Of a stretch of 64,000 nt of DNA, positions 36,465 to 47,093 are shown one piece after another (within the stretch, counting starts at the first letter, position 1; every line of letters begins with the position of its first letter). This DNA comes from Fomitopsis serialis (lineage: Eukaryota; Basidiomycota; Agaricomycetes; Polyporales; Fomitopsidaceae): contig NW_025955076.1 of NCBI RefSeq assembly GCF_022376445.1, positions 1-64,000 of the forward strand, in the 5' to 3' direction. The notes under the pieces are model-generated. The model was given only the letters and a program-made list of their open reading frames with translations, was not told where the DNA came from and searched no databases. The translations under genes and the position numbers were made by a program.

Positions 36465-37076
36465 CTAAATGGAGAAGAACATCACGAATCTCTCCTCAGC
36501 AGGATACAGGATCGCCGCAATGCGGCGGACGTGGTTCGTTACGTAGCGGTTGCCGCCTCTGAAACACAACACCGTTACAATACTGCGTAGTCAATCCATT
36601 CAGTCCACGTACTTGATTTAGACACGCCAAAGATCTCGCCGCCCGCCTTGCCACCGAACTCCGCCACAACAACAGGCGTAGTCTCGTCGAAGGCTGCGTC
36701 ATATAGCGTGAATCGATGTCTGCAAGAAGAAACAACAACGCGCTTACTCGAAGGCGACAGCTTCACGCCTGGGACGCCAAAGAACGCGCGGAAGAACTCG
36801 GCGTCCATGGTGGTCTGCACCATCGTCCGCTGCGCTTCGTACTTCTCAATCCTACGCATCTCTTAGCGCGCCGCACATCATGGTCGAGAAAAGGCACGGA
36901 CTTTAGGCCGCTCTGGATAGCATCCCCAAGCTCCTTCTTCGTCATCCCGCACTTGCCTGGCACCGAAGCGGTCTTCTTGGTCGAGGCGCGCGGCTTCTTG
37001 GCTGGAGGAGCAGCTGGAGGGCGCTGCCCTCCGCATCGCTATCCAAGGTACGCTTGAGAGTAGTCGATTTGGCCAT
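36465..37076 (-). CDS. Hypothetical basic protein
   Basis: No family recognised. On the complement it starts MAKSTTLKRTLDSD, passes a Pro/Ala/Lys-rich stretch (PPAKKPRASTKKTA, a possible nuclear signal), then MTKKELGDAIQSGLKS, RRIEKYEAQRTMVQ, AEFFRAFFGVPGVKL, EFGGKAGGEIFGVSK, and after a short intron NRYVTNHVRRIAAILYPAEE and a Phe-rich end. About 170 residues. The frame changes near 37026-37033 (GGAGGGC run) and 36858-36866, each matching a single missing base. The segments flow well in amino-acid composition, so I read it as one gene with indels. Confidence 0.55.
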
Positions 37077-38195
37077 GGCTGATATATGACAGAGGAGAGG
37101 AAAGGATGATGTGTGTGGAAACGGAGGGCGCGTCGCGACCACGCGTAGACAGCGTGACCACGTGATCGAGTATACGGTGGTTTCTTACACGGTTTCGTTC
37201 GCGTGACACAACTTGACCTAAACCTTCACTTGCATTCCAATGTGAAGCTACAATACCTGCTAACAGTGTTAGATTTGTTCGGCATCCCTGACATCGTGTT
37301 GTCAAGAATTCGCACTGACATCGCTTCGCATGCAGGCTCCGAAGTCAATGCAGCGCCACTACCCGTGCAGCTGGCCGCTGGCACCGTCAAGGTCGTAACA
37401 CTCAATTAATAGGGACTCAATGATTAAAGCAAGAAGAAAATGCAACATATATGAACTAAAGAAGTACACTCGTGAGACGTCGCATCCGTGAAGGTCCGGT
37501 GAGGTGAGCAAATGATTGGCTTTGTATGCGAACTACGCGAAAGGCTTCAAATGCAAGTCAATACGATGTTCGCGTTCTCCAGAAGTCCGGAGAGCTCACT
37601 CACCAAGCGACGAAGCTAACCGCACTACCACAGGAGAATTTTCACAATCGGAAAGAGATTCTGTGCGCCTGTTGAAGGGAGCGGCTCCCACCACTGTATC
37701 TCTTCAGGCAGCAGAGGCATGGATCGAACACCTCTGCATACCGGACGTGACAGCTTCAACATCTGTTGATGGGCGTAAGCGTGAAACATTGCTGCGAACA
37801 TCGAACACACCCGTGGATCGTGCTCCGTATCTCCGTCGACGAGCGGCCCCAGCAGGCAATAGCACAAAGAAGCATCTGTCTAGCCCAACTGTGCGCGGGA
37901 TGATTTGCCAAGCCGGCCGTTCTTGCCTCCATCGATCGTTCTGCCCTGTGGTGAGTTTGCTTCCTGGTTTGGACGACTCGCACGTACCTTGACAACTTGC
38001 GTACTTTGTCACCCTCCAGCTGCATACTCATTGGTCCCGATGTCTTCTGGGCTCTCGTAGAACGAGGATCCCTGCGCCCACCCGTGAAAAGAGATAGAAC
38101 CGACCCGAGAAAGAAAAAGACAAATCCATCGGCACCTCGACCGCACCGCTCCCTCGCGCCTCCTCAACCACAATCCATTCTCCCTCTCTCCCGCC
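37077..38195. other. No recognisable gene
   Basis: 5' flank of the hypothetical gene and the 3' flank of the next one. Short frames on both strands (including - 37625-37867, ending FPIVKILLW) have no family match. Confidence 0.4.
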
Positions 38196-40052
38196 TCAGA
38201 ACTGTGCGCCCTCCACCTCGAGCTCTCGGAAGCTACGATCCATGTACGGGCTTGATACGCCATAGGCGGCTTCACTCCCCTTGCGACGCTTGTAGAGCGG
38301 AGACAGCCAATGACGACGCGGCTCCTCGCGCACACACCGGACATTCCGCGACTTGCCATCGAACGGTTCCTCGGAGGACAAGCAAGAACTGCACTCCGAG
38401 GAGAACGAGCTGGATGTTGAAACGCTGGAGTTTGACGTAGGAGAGGGGGAGTCGTCACTTGCGTTGTGTCCGTCGTTGCTGCACCACCATGCCTCGCGGA
38501 CCCGGCATAAGGGGGCTTTGCGCGCCCTTATCACCATGGTCGTCTGCCGATAATCGTTGCTATCGCTTGTGGTGCTCTGGTCTTCGAGTGGAATGGTCGA
38601 GACGGACGCGCCGTCCTCCGATTCGGACATACCCGTGTCACCATCAGGACCGTGGTCGAGGACACGACCAGACGAGGAATGCCCTTTGCTGAGCCGAGCA
38701 GACATCCAAGAATCGATCGGTCTCTCCGTCACATGGAGCAAAGGGAAGGGCAACCGATATCCTCGACTTCTCGAGGTATTCTGTCCATGATTGTAGCCAC
38801 GATGTGCTGCTTCCACTCGTGTTCAACCTGTAATGAAACGGCGGTCGTGCATGCGTGCAAGGAGGTTGCCGAGCGAACCAGCATCATTTCGAGCTTTACT
38901 TGCGCATTCCCTTCGCCAAGGCCATCATTGGCGGCGACGTTGGGTGTCCGGATTCCGTGCTTGTTGAGTTGTCGCACCAAGCACTCGAGGACTTGTATTC
39001 TGTCGCGGACGGCGGCCATCTCGACATCGACAAAGTTCCAGAGGTCGTCAACGAAGTCGTGGGACGGGAACGGGGTCATCTCGGAGTGAACGACGGTCTT
39101 CTCGAACGAGGACTTTGCGGGGGACCCACTTCGGGGCAAAATCAGGTGAGGATAGTCGCAAGAGAGAACAAGCGTGCGTACCTCGACTGACTGGAATCTG
39201 CAGGGATTACCAAGGTCTTCTCGAAGGTGCTGAAGATCGCCCAGCTTCAGTGTGAGCGCCGGACGGCAAAGCGAAGCACTCACATATCCGCGTTATCTGC
39301 CTTCATAAGGCTCTGTGGCACCTCCAGTTCACCAATCGTCGGTGCATCGACGATGATCTGCAAAGCAGGCTTGCCCAGCGGAAGCCCAATCATCTTCCTT
39401 GTGTCTACCGTGCTGGCGACATACTCTCGTTCCTTCGTCTGTTCTGTGCGATAGTCTCGGCATCGTTGACATCCTGTCATATCGTCAGAAACCATCTCGT
39501 GAACCTGGAGGCAGTACGCACATCTGGGCAACAAGCGATTCCATGGGCGGCGGGACGTACTCGCCCTTGACGACTGCATGGCACACGTCCCGCCCAAGCC
39601 AACAGTCTTCGGGCCCTCGACAATATGCACGTTCCTCTGAGGAGTAGACGGAGCCGGGCGAAGGCGGTATGCGCGTGAGGTGATGGACTTCATCGCTTGA
39701 AGGGTGTGCTATGAGCTAAAAGCCGGTAGTTCAGAGACAAGTTTGGCTGACATTTCCGACAAGCAGCCGGCGATGCGGAGCTTGTGTCCACTTGTTGCGG
39801 GTTCTCCAGAGTTTGGGACCCGTGTCGACTGCGCTCAGGGTTTCAACTCCCGGGCCACGATGCAGCAGCGGTATCGACGCGATTCCTGAACGATACCGGA
39901 AGTATTGAAAGAGCCCTGTCGTTGGAGTGCGATCTTCTGAACGCTCTCTTGGTCTTCCGCTCAGACGATTTGTCCTTGGCGACGTTGTGATGGGATGGAT
40001 GAGAGCGGTCCGCGGTCTTCGGAGATTGGAAGAGTCTACGAAGATCTTTCAT
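38196..40052 (-). CDS. Hypothetical protein with coiled-coil and Ser-rich tail
   Basis: No family recognised. On the complement a likely first exon starts MKDLRRLFQSPKTADRS and is rich in Lys/Arg/Ser. A later exon reads RIPPSPGSVYSSEERAY, WLGRDVCHAVVKGEYVPPP. After a possible short intron come DVNDAETIAQNRR and IGLPLGKPALQIIVDAP. Then KLGDLQHLREDLG and a helical stretch FVDDLWNFVDVEMAAVRDR, IQVLECLVRQLNKHGI. The C-terminal part is Ser-rich (NSSVSTSSSFSSECSSCLSS), then RRHWLSPLYKRRKG, ending before TGA at 38196-38198. Exon borders are uncertain and I did not complete the join. Gene boundaries are estimates. Confidence 0.5.
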
Positions 40053-40881
40053 AATGGCGTGAGGTGTGGTGCGATGATATGTGTCTTCGTGCGTATGTCG
40101 GAAGGAAAAGGCAGAGGAGAAGTGAGGTTCCGATTGTATCTGACCGCCCTATCGAGGCTGACACTTGATTCCTTGAGGTGTCAGCCTGTTCAAGGACATT
40201 TCGTCGTACAGCCAGCCATTTCATTAGATTGTGACTGAGCTCTGACATGCCCTGTTCAACGATACGACTCACGAAAAAGATTCATTGGGCCTAAAGACAG
40301 CAAGGTTGATACTCAAGTTGGGTCACATGGTCAATGCACTGAACACAGTCCGAATGAGAAAGGTCGACAGTTCCCTCATTCGACACGAGTGTTATTCAAT
40401 ATGCTTCCGCGTGTTGTTACATGCACTCACTGCTTGATTCCAAAGAACGCCCACCACAGCCGACGGTCGCGCGACGCGCATGTCACGTGGGCGCGATGTA
40501 CCGAGATGGCACTGGCAGTGGCAGCGTCGAGCGAGTCAGCGCGAGCTCTCCAGTCTGCGTCTCTGTTTCGTAAGTCCAGATTCCCGATTCATCAGCAGTG
40601 CAGTGCAGCGTCGATAACTTACTAGGCTACACTCCCGCGTCGTTCGAGCGCCGTTCGGTTATTATCGCCGGACTCCCCGGCATGCACTTCAAAGCATACA
40701 TTTGCTGTCACCGCTCGGGCGGGCATCTACCGCCCTCGCCGCCATTTGCCTACTAGTTAGTCATACTACCGGAAGCATGACGCACTAGGCCTGCCAGAGT
40801 GCGGGCAGTACTTAAGCCCCTCGAGGTGAGGTATTCAGCATTGACCTGATCCCTTCTCTCACCCCCCGTGAACAAGTCAAT
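40053..40881. other. Upstream region of the hypothetical gene and AKR6 promoter
   Basis: From about 40550 rightward the sequence resembles the AKR4 upstream flank, and from about 40630 also that of AKR5. CCGGAAGCATGACGCACTAG and CTTAAGCCCCTCG precede AKR6. To the left nothing is recognisable. Confidence 0.45.
40716..40734 (+). promoter_or_regulatory. AKR-family upstream element (AKR6 copy)
   Basis: CGGGCGGGCATCTACCGCC, about 155 bp before the AKR6 ATG. The CACCCAC half is changed to CATCTAC. Confidence 0.4.
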
Positions 40882-42753
40882 ATGTCCGTCGCAAAGAAGG
40901 TCGTCCCGTACGGTATGTTTGTATCCTCATGCTGCCGGATGTACCCACTAACGCCGTCATAATCTACGCAGTTCGCCTGGGCAAGTCTGGCCTGAAGGTA
41001 TCCAAAATCATCCTCGGATGCATGTCGTACGGCACAAGGGCAGCATCCCGTGGGTTATTGACGACCAGGAAGAGGTCAACAACACATCAAACTTGCGTCA
41101 GTGGTAACACAATCCCATGAAGGCTTTTGCTGACATCTTTCACGGCAGATATGATCACGGAATCCAGACATTCGATACGGCCAATGGACGTCCTGACGAG
41201 GTTGCTCTTCACTGTACAGGCAATGAGGGTCGTCTCCTTTCAATGTGTACTCGAATGCCTTTCTGAGATCATGCTCGGCAAGGCGATCAAGACGCTGCAA
41301 CTGCCCCGCGAGGAGCTCGTTATCCTGACAAAGATCGGGTCATCGAGACTCAGCTGGTCATTGGCGACGTGCTAACTGTACACAGGTCTATTTCCCGGTG
41401 GGCCCCAAGTACGACATGCCGCAGATCTACGGGCCAAACCCCGAGGAGTTCGGCATCATCAATCAGCTTGGTCTGAGCCGCTAGGTATGTGTGCATCTCT
41501 TCTCGGAGTTCCGAGGCGCATATGCTGACGCGAAGCAGCTTGTACCACATCTTCGACTCCGTGAAGAAGAGTTTTGAGCGCCTGCAAGTCGAGTACATCG
41601 ATGTCCTCCAGTGTGAGTGCCATAGCAAATGACGCGTTCGTCATCTGGAGTTGATTAGGCCATCGGTTCGACTATGGTACCCCGATTGAGGAGACAGTTC
41701 GTGATTCTTCTGTGACGTACCGCGGAGATGAACTCACACAACGAATGGTGCAGATGCAAGCCCTGCACGACGTCGTGCAAGCGGGATACGTGCGCTACAT
41801 CGGCATGGGCTCCTGCTACGCCTATCAATGTGCGCAGACCAACTCTCTCTAACCGCTCAAGCAACACTGACGAAATGAACGCGCTTGCAGTGCACGCGAT
41901 GCAGAGTATGTATCAACCTGACTTCAAAACAAGACGCGCAAACGTGCTGACTTGCGTCGATCACCGACCACGCCATCCAGAACAAGCTCACGCCGTTCAT
42001 CTCGATGCAGAACCATCACAGCCTGGTCTACCGCGAGGAGGAGCGCGACATGTTCCCCACCCTCAAGGTGCGATTCCGCTCCCTCTCTTTATGTTCCTTC
42101 GTCCTGATAGCCGCGTGTAGTTGTTCGGCGTAGGCGCGATCCCATGGACGCCTCTCGGCCATGGCGTCCTCACCCGCCCGGTATCTGCGCAGACGAATCG
42201 CGGGGAGACCGATGGGTGGGTGTCCTCCACTTTAATCTAGGCTGTCGCTGACTCGGGCTCGGGTCTGACTAGCTGGGCGGGTGCTATGAAGAATTTTGAG
42301 AGCACGTCTGACGTCGTCACCCGGTACGTTACATCCGCTGGGGTTGGAGTGCCTTTCATACTGACCATTCTCCTCGGACAGGGTCGGGGAGATCTCGAAG
42401 AAGAGGGGCGTGAGCATGGCGCAGGTCGCGCTCGCGTGGAGCATGTCCAAGGAGGGTGAGTGTCAGCCACGTTTACGAGAGTTCCCGTATTCAGCAGGGG
42501 ATTCTATTATGTAGCTGTCACCGCGCCGATTGTAGGCACGACGAGCCTCAAGAACCTGGAGGACATCATTGGTAGGTGTCTTCTTTCGCTTCCGAAGCGC
42601 CATGGGCCGCCAGAGGGTTGTCTATCTGTATGCTGACAGTTGTGCTGATGGGTTTGTGTTGCTACAGGCGCGGTCAACGTCGAGCTGACCCCGGAGGAGA
42701 TCAAGTCCCTCGAGGAGCCGTACAGGCCGCTCGAGGTCTTTGGGTTCGCTTGA
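40882..42753 (+). pseudogene. Broken aldo/keto reductase AKR6
   Basis: Full-length relative of AKR5, from MSVAKKVVPY to KPLEVFGFA, with the same exon plan and the shared AMKNFESTSDVV segment. It carries several lesions. In exon 2 the SYGSKGWSEWV codons have lost bases (about 41032-41050). A further base is missing where NKHIKYA should be encoded (about 41083-41088). The last codon of the QLGLSRK exon has become TAG at 41483-41485. The splice acceptor before HIFDSV is shifted so that extra bases precede it (about 41538-41547). The number and kind of lesions, including a stop by substitution, make it a true pseudogene rather than an assembly artefact. Confidence 0.88.
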
Positions 42754-43398
42754 GAACTTCGAGTTCGGGACGGGCAGCGCGCGGGTCTGGTTTGGTCGTT
42801 TCGATCTCGTGCTCCTGAGGATGGACGTCGGGGGCCGTACGTATCTGTAGTATGCAGGTGGTTCGCATGATTGTACTAGTAGAGTCATTGGACACCCAGC
42901 TCACTTTGATATATAAACACTTACTGACCGTCTGAACTTTTGAAACCAGTCGTTCAAATGATTCTGGCTCCCCGCCTTCTCCCCTCATTCCTCAATCGAG
43001 ATCTACGACTGAGCTGAAAGTCCTCACGGATACGGTAGATGCTTATCACCTGTGACAGCGTTCTTACCGTGTCGCAGGTAGATCAATTCAGTCGAACTTG
43101 ACCTAGTTTCCCGTGGGCAGAGTAGATAATTCCTTCAACCTCCCCTGGCTCCGGATATCCTTATCGATTGGCCGCGACTGAGCGTTCTGACCCTTTACTT
43201 CTCCAAGAAATAAAAGAAAATAATGCATAGGATCATGAGTGGATGTACATGTGTTCCCCGACAGCAGGAACATTTAGACCCCCAATGCGGCCACGGGGTC
43301 ATTTATTACCTTGAGACCACACAACAAATGAGCAGAGTGGCTTAATGACGACGGTTATATATACTCACGGACACACGACGACAGTACGCACGAGCATG
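42754..43398. other. AKR6/F-box convergent intergenic region (right arm)
   Basis: No gene. Inverted match of 21791-22391. Confidence 0.5.
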
Positions 43399-45024
43399 TC
43401 AATCCGCGCCGTCCCGAGGGTCCTCGTCTTGAGCCTCGGCCCGAGGGTGCACATCCTGTTCGGCTGCATTTTTCTGTTTAGCTTGCATGCTCCTGTCCAT
43501 GTCCTGCATCCAGATGTCGCGCTCTTGGGTGTCATGCACAGTGCTATAAGGGACGCTCAGCAGTCCTTCGCAATTTGACCAAGACCATGGTGCTGCGTAC
43601 CTCAATATGCCTCGTCCGTGCGAGTGTGGCATCCTTCGCCTAACGACCTCGTCCCACCGATAGAACCGCTCTCGGAGTCCTGAACCTATCCCAAAAAGCT
43701 CATCACCAGATTTCCAACTGTTGTTATCATGGTCAATGCCCAGACAGATACCGCGCGACACAGCAGTACTGGAGAAGCGCTTCTCCTGCAGTATACTGTC
43801 CAATCGTTCCAGGACATCATCCTGCTCCATTCTTGTCAGCATTCCGTCCAAGTCGTCGACCATGTGGTCATCCCGAAGCAGCAACATAACACACATAGCC
43901 TGGAAGTGTTTTGAGGTGACGCGGGACAGGATATGTGGGATCCAGGGCCATACAGCGAAGGGGTGGTACAGCCATATCTCCAACCTCCACAAGTGGTCGT
44001 GGTGCGAAAGGTTGTAATGTCGTTCTGTAGGTACTAAACAATCAGCCAATTGACCGAAGAGACAACTGAGAAGACTTTCCGACCACGGCTTCGATTGTAC
44101 CATCACGAACACGAGAATGGGGATCAAAAGAGAGCACAACCCTTTCTGCAGATGTGGAAATCGCATCCAGCAAATCCTGGCTTCTGCTGACTGCCAAGGA
44201 TGGATCCAACTCCCCAACCACCCCAATATCGATAACGCGCGCTCGAGAAGCCCGGCTGATTTGCACGAAGAGGTCCTCGACTGCTGGTGCAACCCATCGC
44301 ACATCGAGATTCTTCAGATTTGCACAGTTGAGTGTGAGAGAAGCCGGGGAGACTTGCTGTTCCTGCAAGCAATCAACATTGCAGCACCATAAGGCGGTAA
44401 GCCCCGGGAGTGCTGACACGAGGCGGGACAGCTGGGTAACGCTCGACAAGGTGACATTGCGAATGAACAGAGTCTCAATGGAGCTGAACGCAGCCAGGTA
44501 GTCGATGTCCTCTGTTCGGACCGAGCCGATGGTCCACTCAGCATCTGCAATGACGATACTCGACAACTTCGGAGTCTTGCCCGCGAGCATGGCGGCAAAC
44601 GTTCCCAGGTGTGGAATTGCTTCACGTTCCCCAGGAGAGGCACCTGATATGACGACCTGTTGAACGACCTCACGGAGGCGTGGTTTTGCGCGGAGTGTCC
44701 TGGAGAGCGAGAGGACACCCTTCCGGTCTCGGAGACGAATGCGTTGATGCAGATGGTACCACGTCAGGAAGTACCAGTCTTGGCATACGAGCGCGCAGGA
44801 TGTGAGAGTGGACAGATGTGGCTCGTCGGTGAGTACACTGTAATTGATATCCCATCCCGTGGCTATGTGGTCAATGATCCGTTCACAGACCTCCACAGGA
44901 AACCGTGGGGTCGGATGTCCGTGAGATGAGCACTCGGACGTTGCGGCTGCACTGTGTCACTTGTGCGTAAGCTATGTCACCCGCGTCCGGCCAGTGATAC
45001 TTACATCGGCTCGTCTCCGTCCGT
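43399..45024 (-). CDS. F-box/LRR-type protein (right copy)
   Basis: Near-identical partner of the gene at 20.2 kb. Exons 43399-44024, 44101-44951 and 45005-45024 have exactly the same lengths (626, 851, 20 nt) and the same intron (76 nt). The F-box reads FPVEVCERIIDHI, and the C-terminal part contains PTERHYNLSHHDHLW and RRMPHSHGRGIL. The ATG that starts the left copy is ACG here (45022-45024), so the aligned start is lost. No other in-frame ATG was found before the F-box, although an upstream exon is possible. The long frame is otherwise open, so this could be a recently silenced gene or use another start. Confidence 0.65.
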
Positions 45025-47093
45025 TCCGCAGGACGCAGGATACGCTACGGCGATTCGAGAGAGCTGCCGCACTGATGGAAGTGGCAAGGAGTCGTGCACG
45101 TGTGGTGCGACGGCCAAGTCAATCTTCAACGTTGAAGACACGTTACTACTGACATTGTCTCAGATCACGGCTCTCCAGAAGCAAGCATAATGTAATAACA
45201 CACTACCTGATCTCCAAGGTTGTAAGCTGGCTACCAGACAAGCCAAAAAGGGTCATCCTGGTCGTCGGTTGGCGAGTCGCTTACGACCGTCTAGGCTGCG
45301 AGTAAAGCACGACGTTAGTAAGGATATTCGTTGGGGAAAGTGGAGTCGTACCTCACGAGGCCTTTCAATGACTCTTGGCGCGCGCAGCTGGACGAAGGGG
45401 GGGAACGCAGGGACAGCGAAGGCAGTGATAGGTGATGTATATATGCATCGATGCAACATAGCGCTAGCTCACCGGCGCGTATAGGAGCGTCGAACACACA
45501 CGATGTCGGAAAGTTCTTTGCTTTTAGTGGACACCGTAAGGTCAACGGTTTTTGCAAGCAATGCCAGAATGCTCCGCTATGACCGGAATAATGTGCAAAA
45601 CGGTACTCGCATTACTCACATGCAGTCCGCGGCGATGCACGGAAATCGCATAAGTCGAGAGGACTGCTCTCCCTGGATGTAGTGCGCCTGAGTTCAATCA
45701 ATACTTATCGATACTTAAAGTGGACCACACAGACGTGCGATTGAGGCTGCGCAGACTACACCGAGGAAGGGAACAGGCGGACCAGGGTCGCATCCGAGTC
45801 CGTACCAGCAAGGAATATAATTCATCGCATCTCTACACAGCATGCGTCGCACCTGTTCATTCGGCCACCTACACATCAAGAGATGAGCACTGTGCGGTCG
45901 CGAGTCCGACGCGACACTCCCTGCATGACGAGGAACGTGCGGTTCTTCATATACATACCTGGCCGATGCCCATCCTCGCCATACCCTGTTATGTTTCCTA
46001 GAGCGCCGACATAGCGTAGAGTACGCGACCACCCAACTTGACACTGACGTTATCATGTCTTCGGCGTAACCGCTGTACACGCTCCGCGCAGGGCCAGCCG
46101 GTGTCAATGAGAGAGGTGGGCTCGGACGTCGATGCCTGCTGTCTGAACCCGTCTCCGCGCGCGCGATGCTGTGCAAATAAGCAAGCTCAAGAGCGTGCTT
46201 CGGCCTGTCTGTCATCGCAGTCAACTAGTCGCCGTCGTGTTCATAGATGCGTCTACTCCCCTCCAGTCGTGACCCTCTACGTTCGAATGAGACAGAATGA
46301 AGCGCGTTACCCAACTCTAAGCCCGAGTACACCGCCTGCACCCGCACGCTATTCGCCGCGCCCTCGCTCTCGCTCCCAGATCGAGCGTGATGCGGACGTT
46401 CATTAGGGATCCCAACGCGAAATGCAAAGTGAAGGTCAGTGTTGGCTGGACATACGTTCCAAGGGTGGACGAGATGTAGTGCCATGAACGCGGAGGATAG
46501 CCGCGTAGCGTAGCATCTACATCCAGCGAAGACGACCTGAACGAAACCTAGACGACCGAATTAAGTATATCTCGAGTGGCACCGGACGACATATCAGCAA
46601 TACGCTCACCCGTACATGGACTAACGCCTCAAAAGTCAAGTAGATGAGGTAGATGAAGGACTGTATCTGTCATGCGCATATATGTTAAATGGGTCTGTCA
46701 GGCATGTATGCTCGGATGTGGCATACCTCAATCTACCGGGTTATAAGTTCGCTGAAAACAAGCGCGACCGCATTCAGTTTTCATTCATGATTCCGACGCG
46801 AGTCGCAGCTTCAACATTGCCATATACTGCGCGGCTGCAGTGTAAGTAAGGGCATGTAACTTAAGGAGTACCTTGCCAAAAGGCCCAAAGACCAAGTCAG
46901 CACCAAGTCAGCACCACGGATCAAATCTTGGCGGTAGGCGATGACTTCAGTAGTATCGTTGCTGTGAGCCTCTTCAGTTCAACTACGATGACCTTTGTCG
47001 AGGCTGGAGGTAATGTCAATTGAGGGGGTCGGGAAGTTTTTGATAGAGCAAACGAAATCCCCTCGTAGAAGCATACGAGAACGACGCAGTAGG
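45025..47093. other. Duplicated region without a secure gene (right arm)
   Basis: Inverted match of 18298-20164. On - the frames carrying IDAYIHHLSLPSLSLRS (about 45420-45470) and RHRRPSPPLS...PAGPARSVYS (about 46075-46150) are again open, as in the left arm. Confidence 0.4.
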
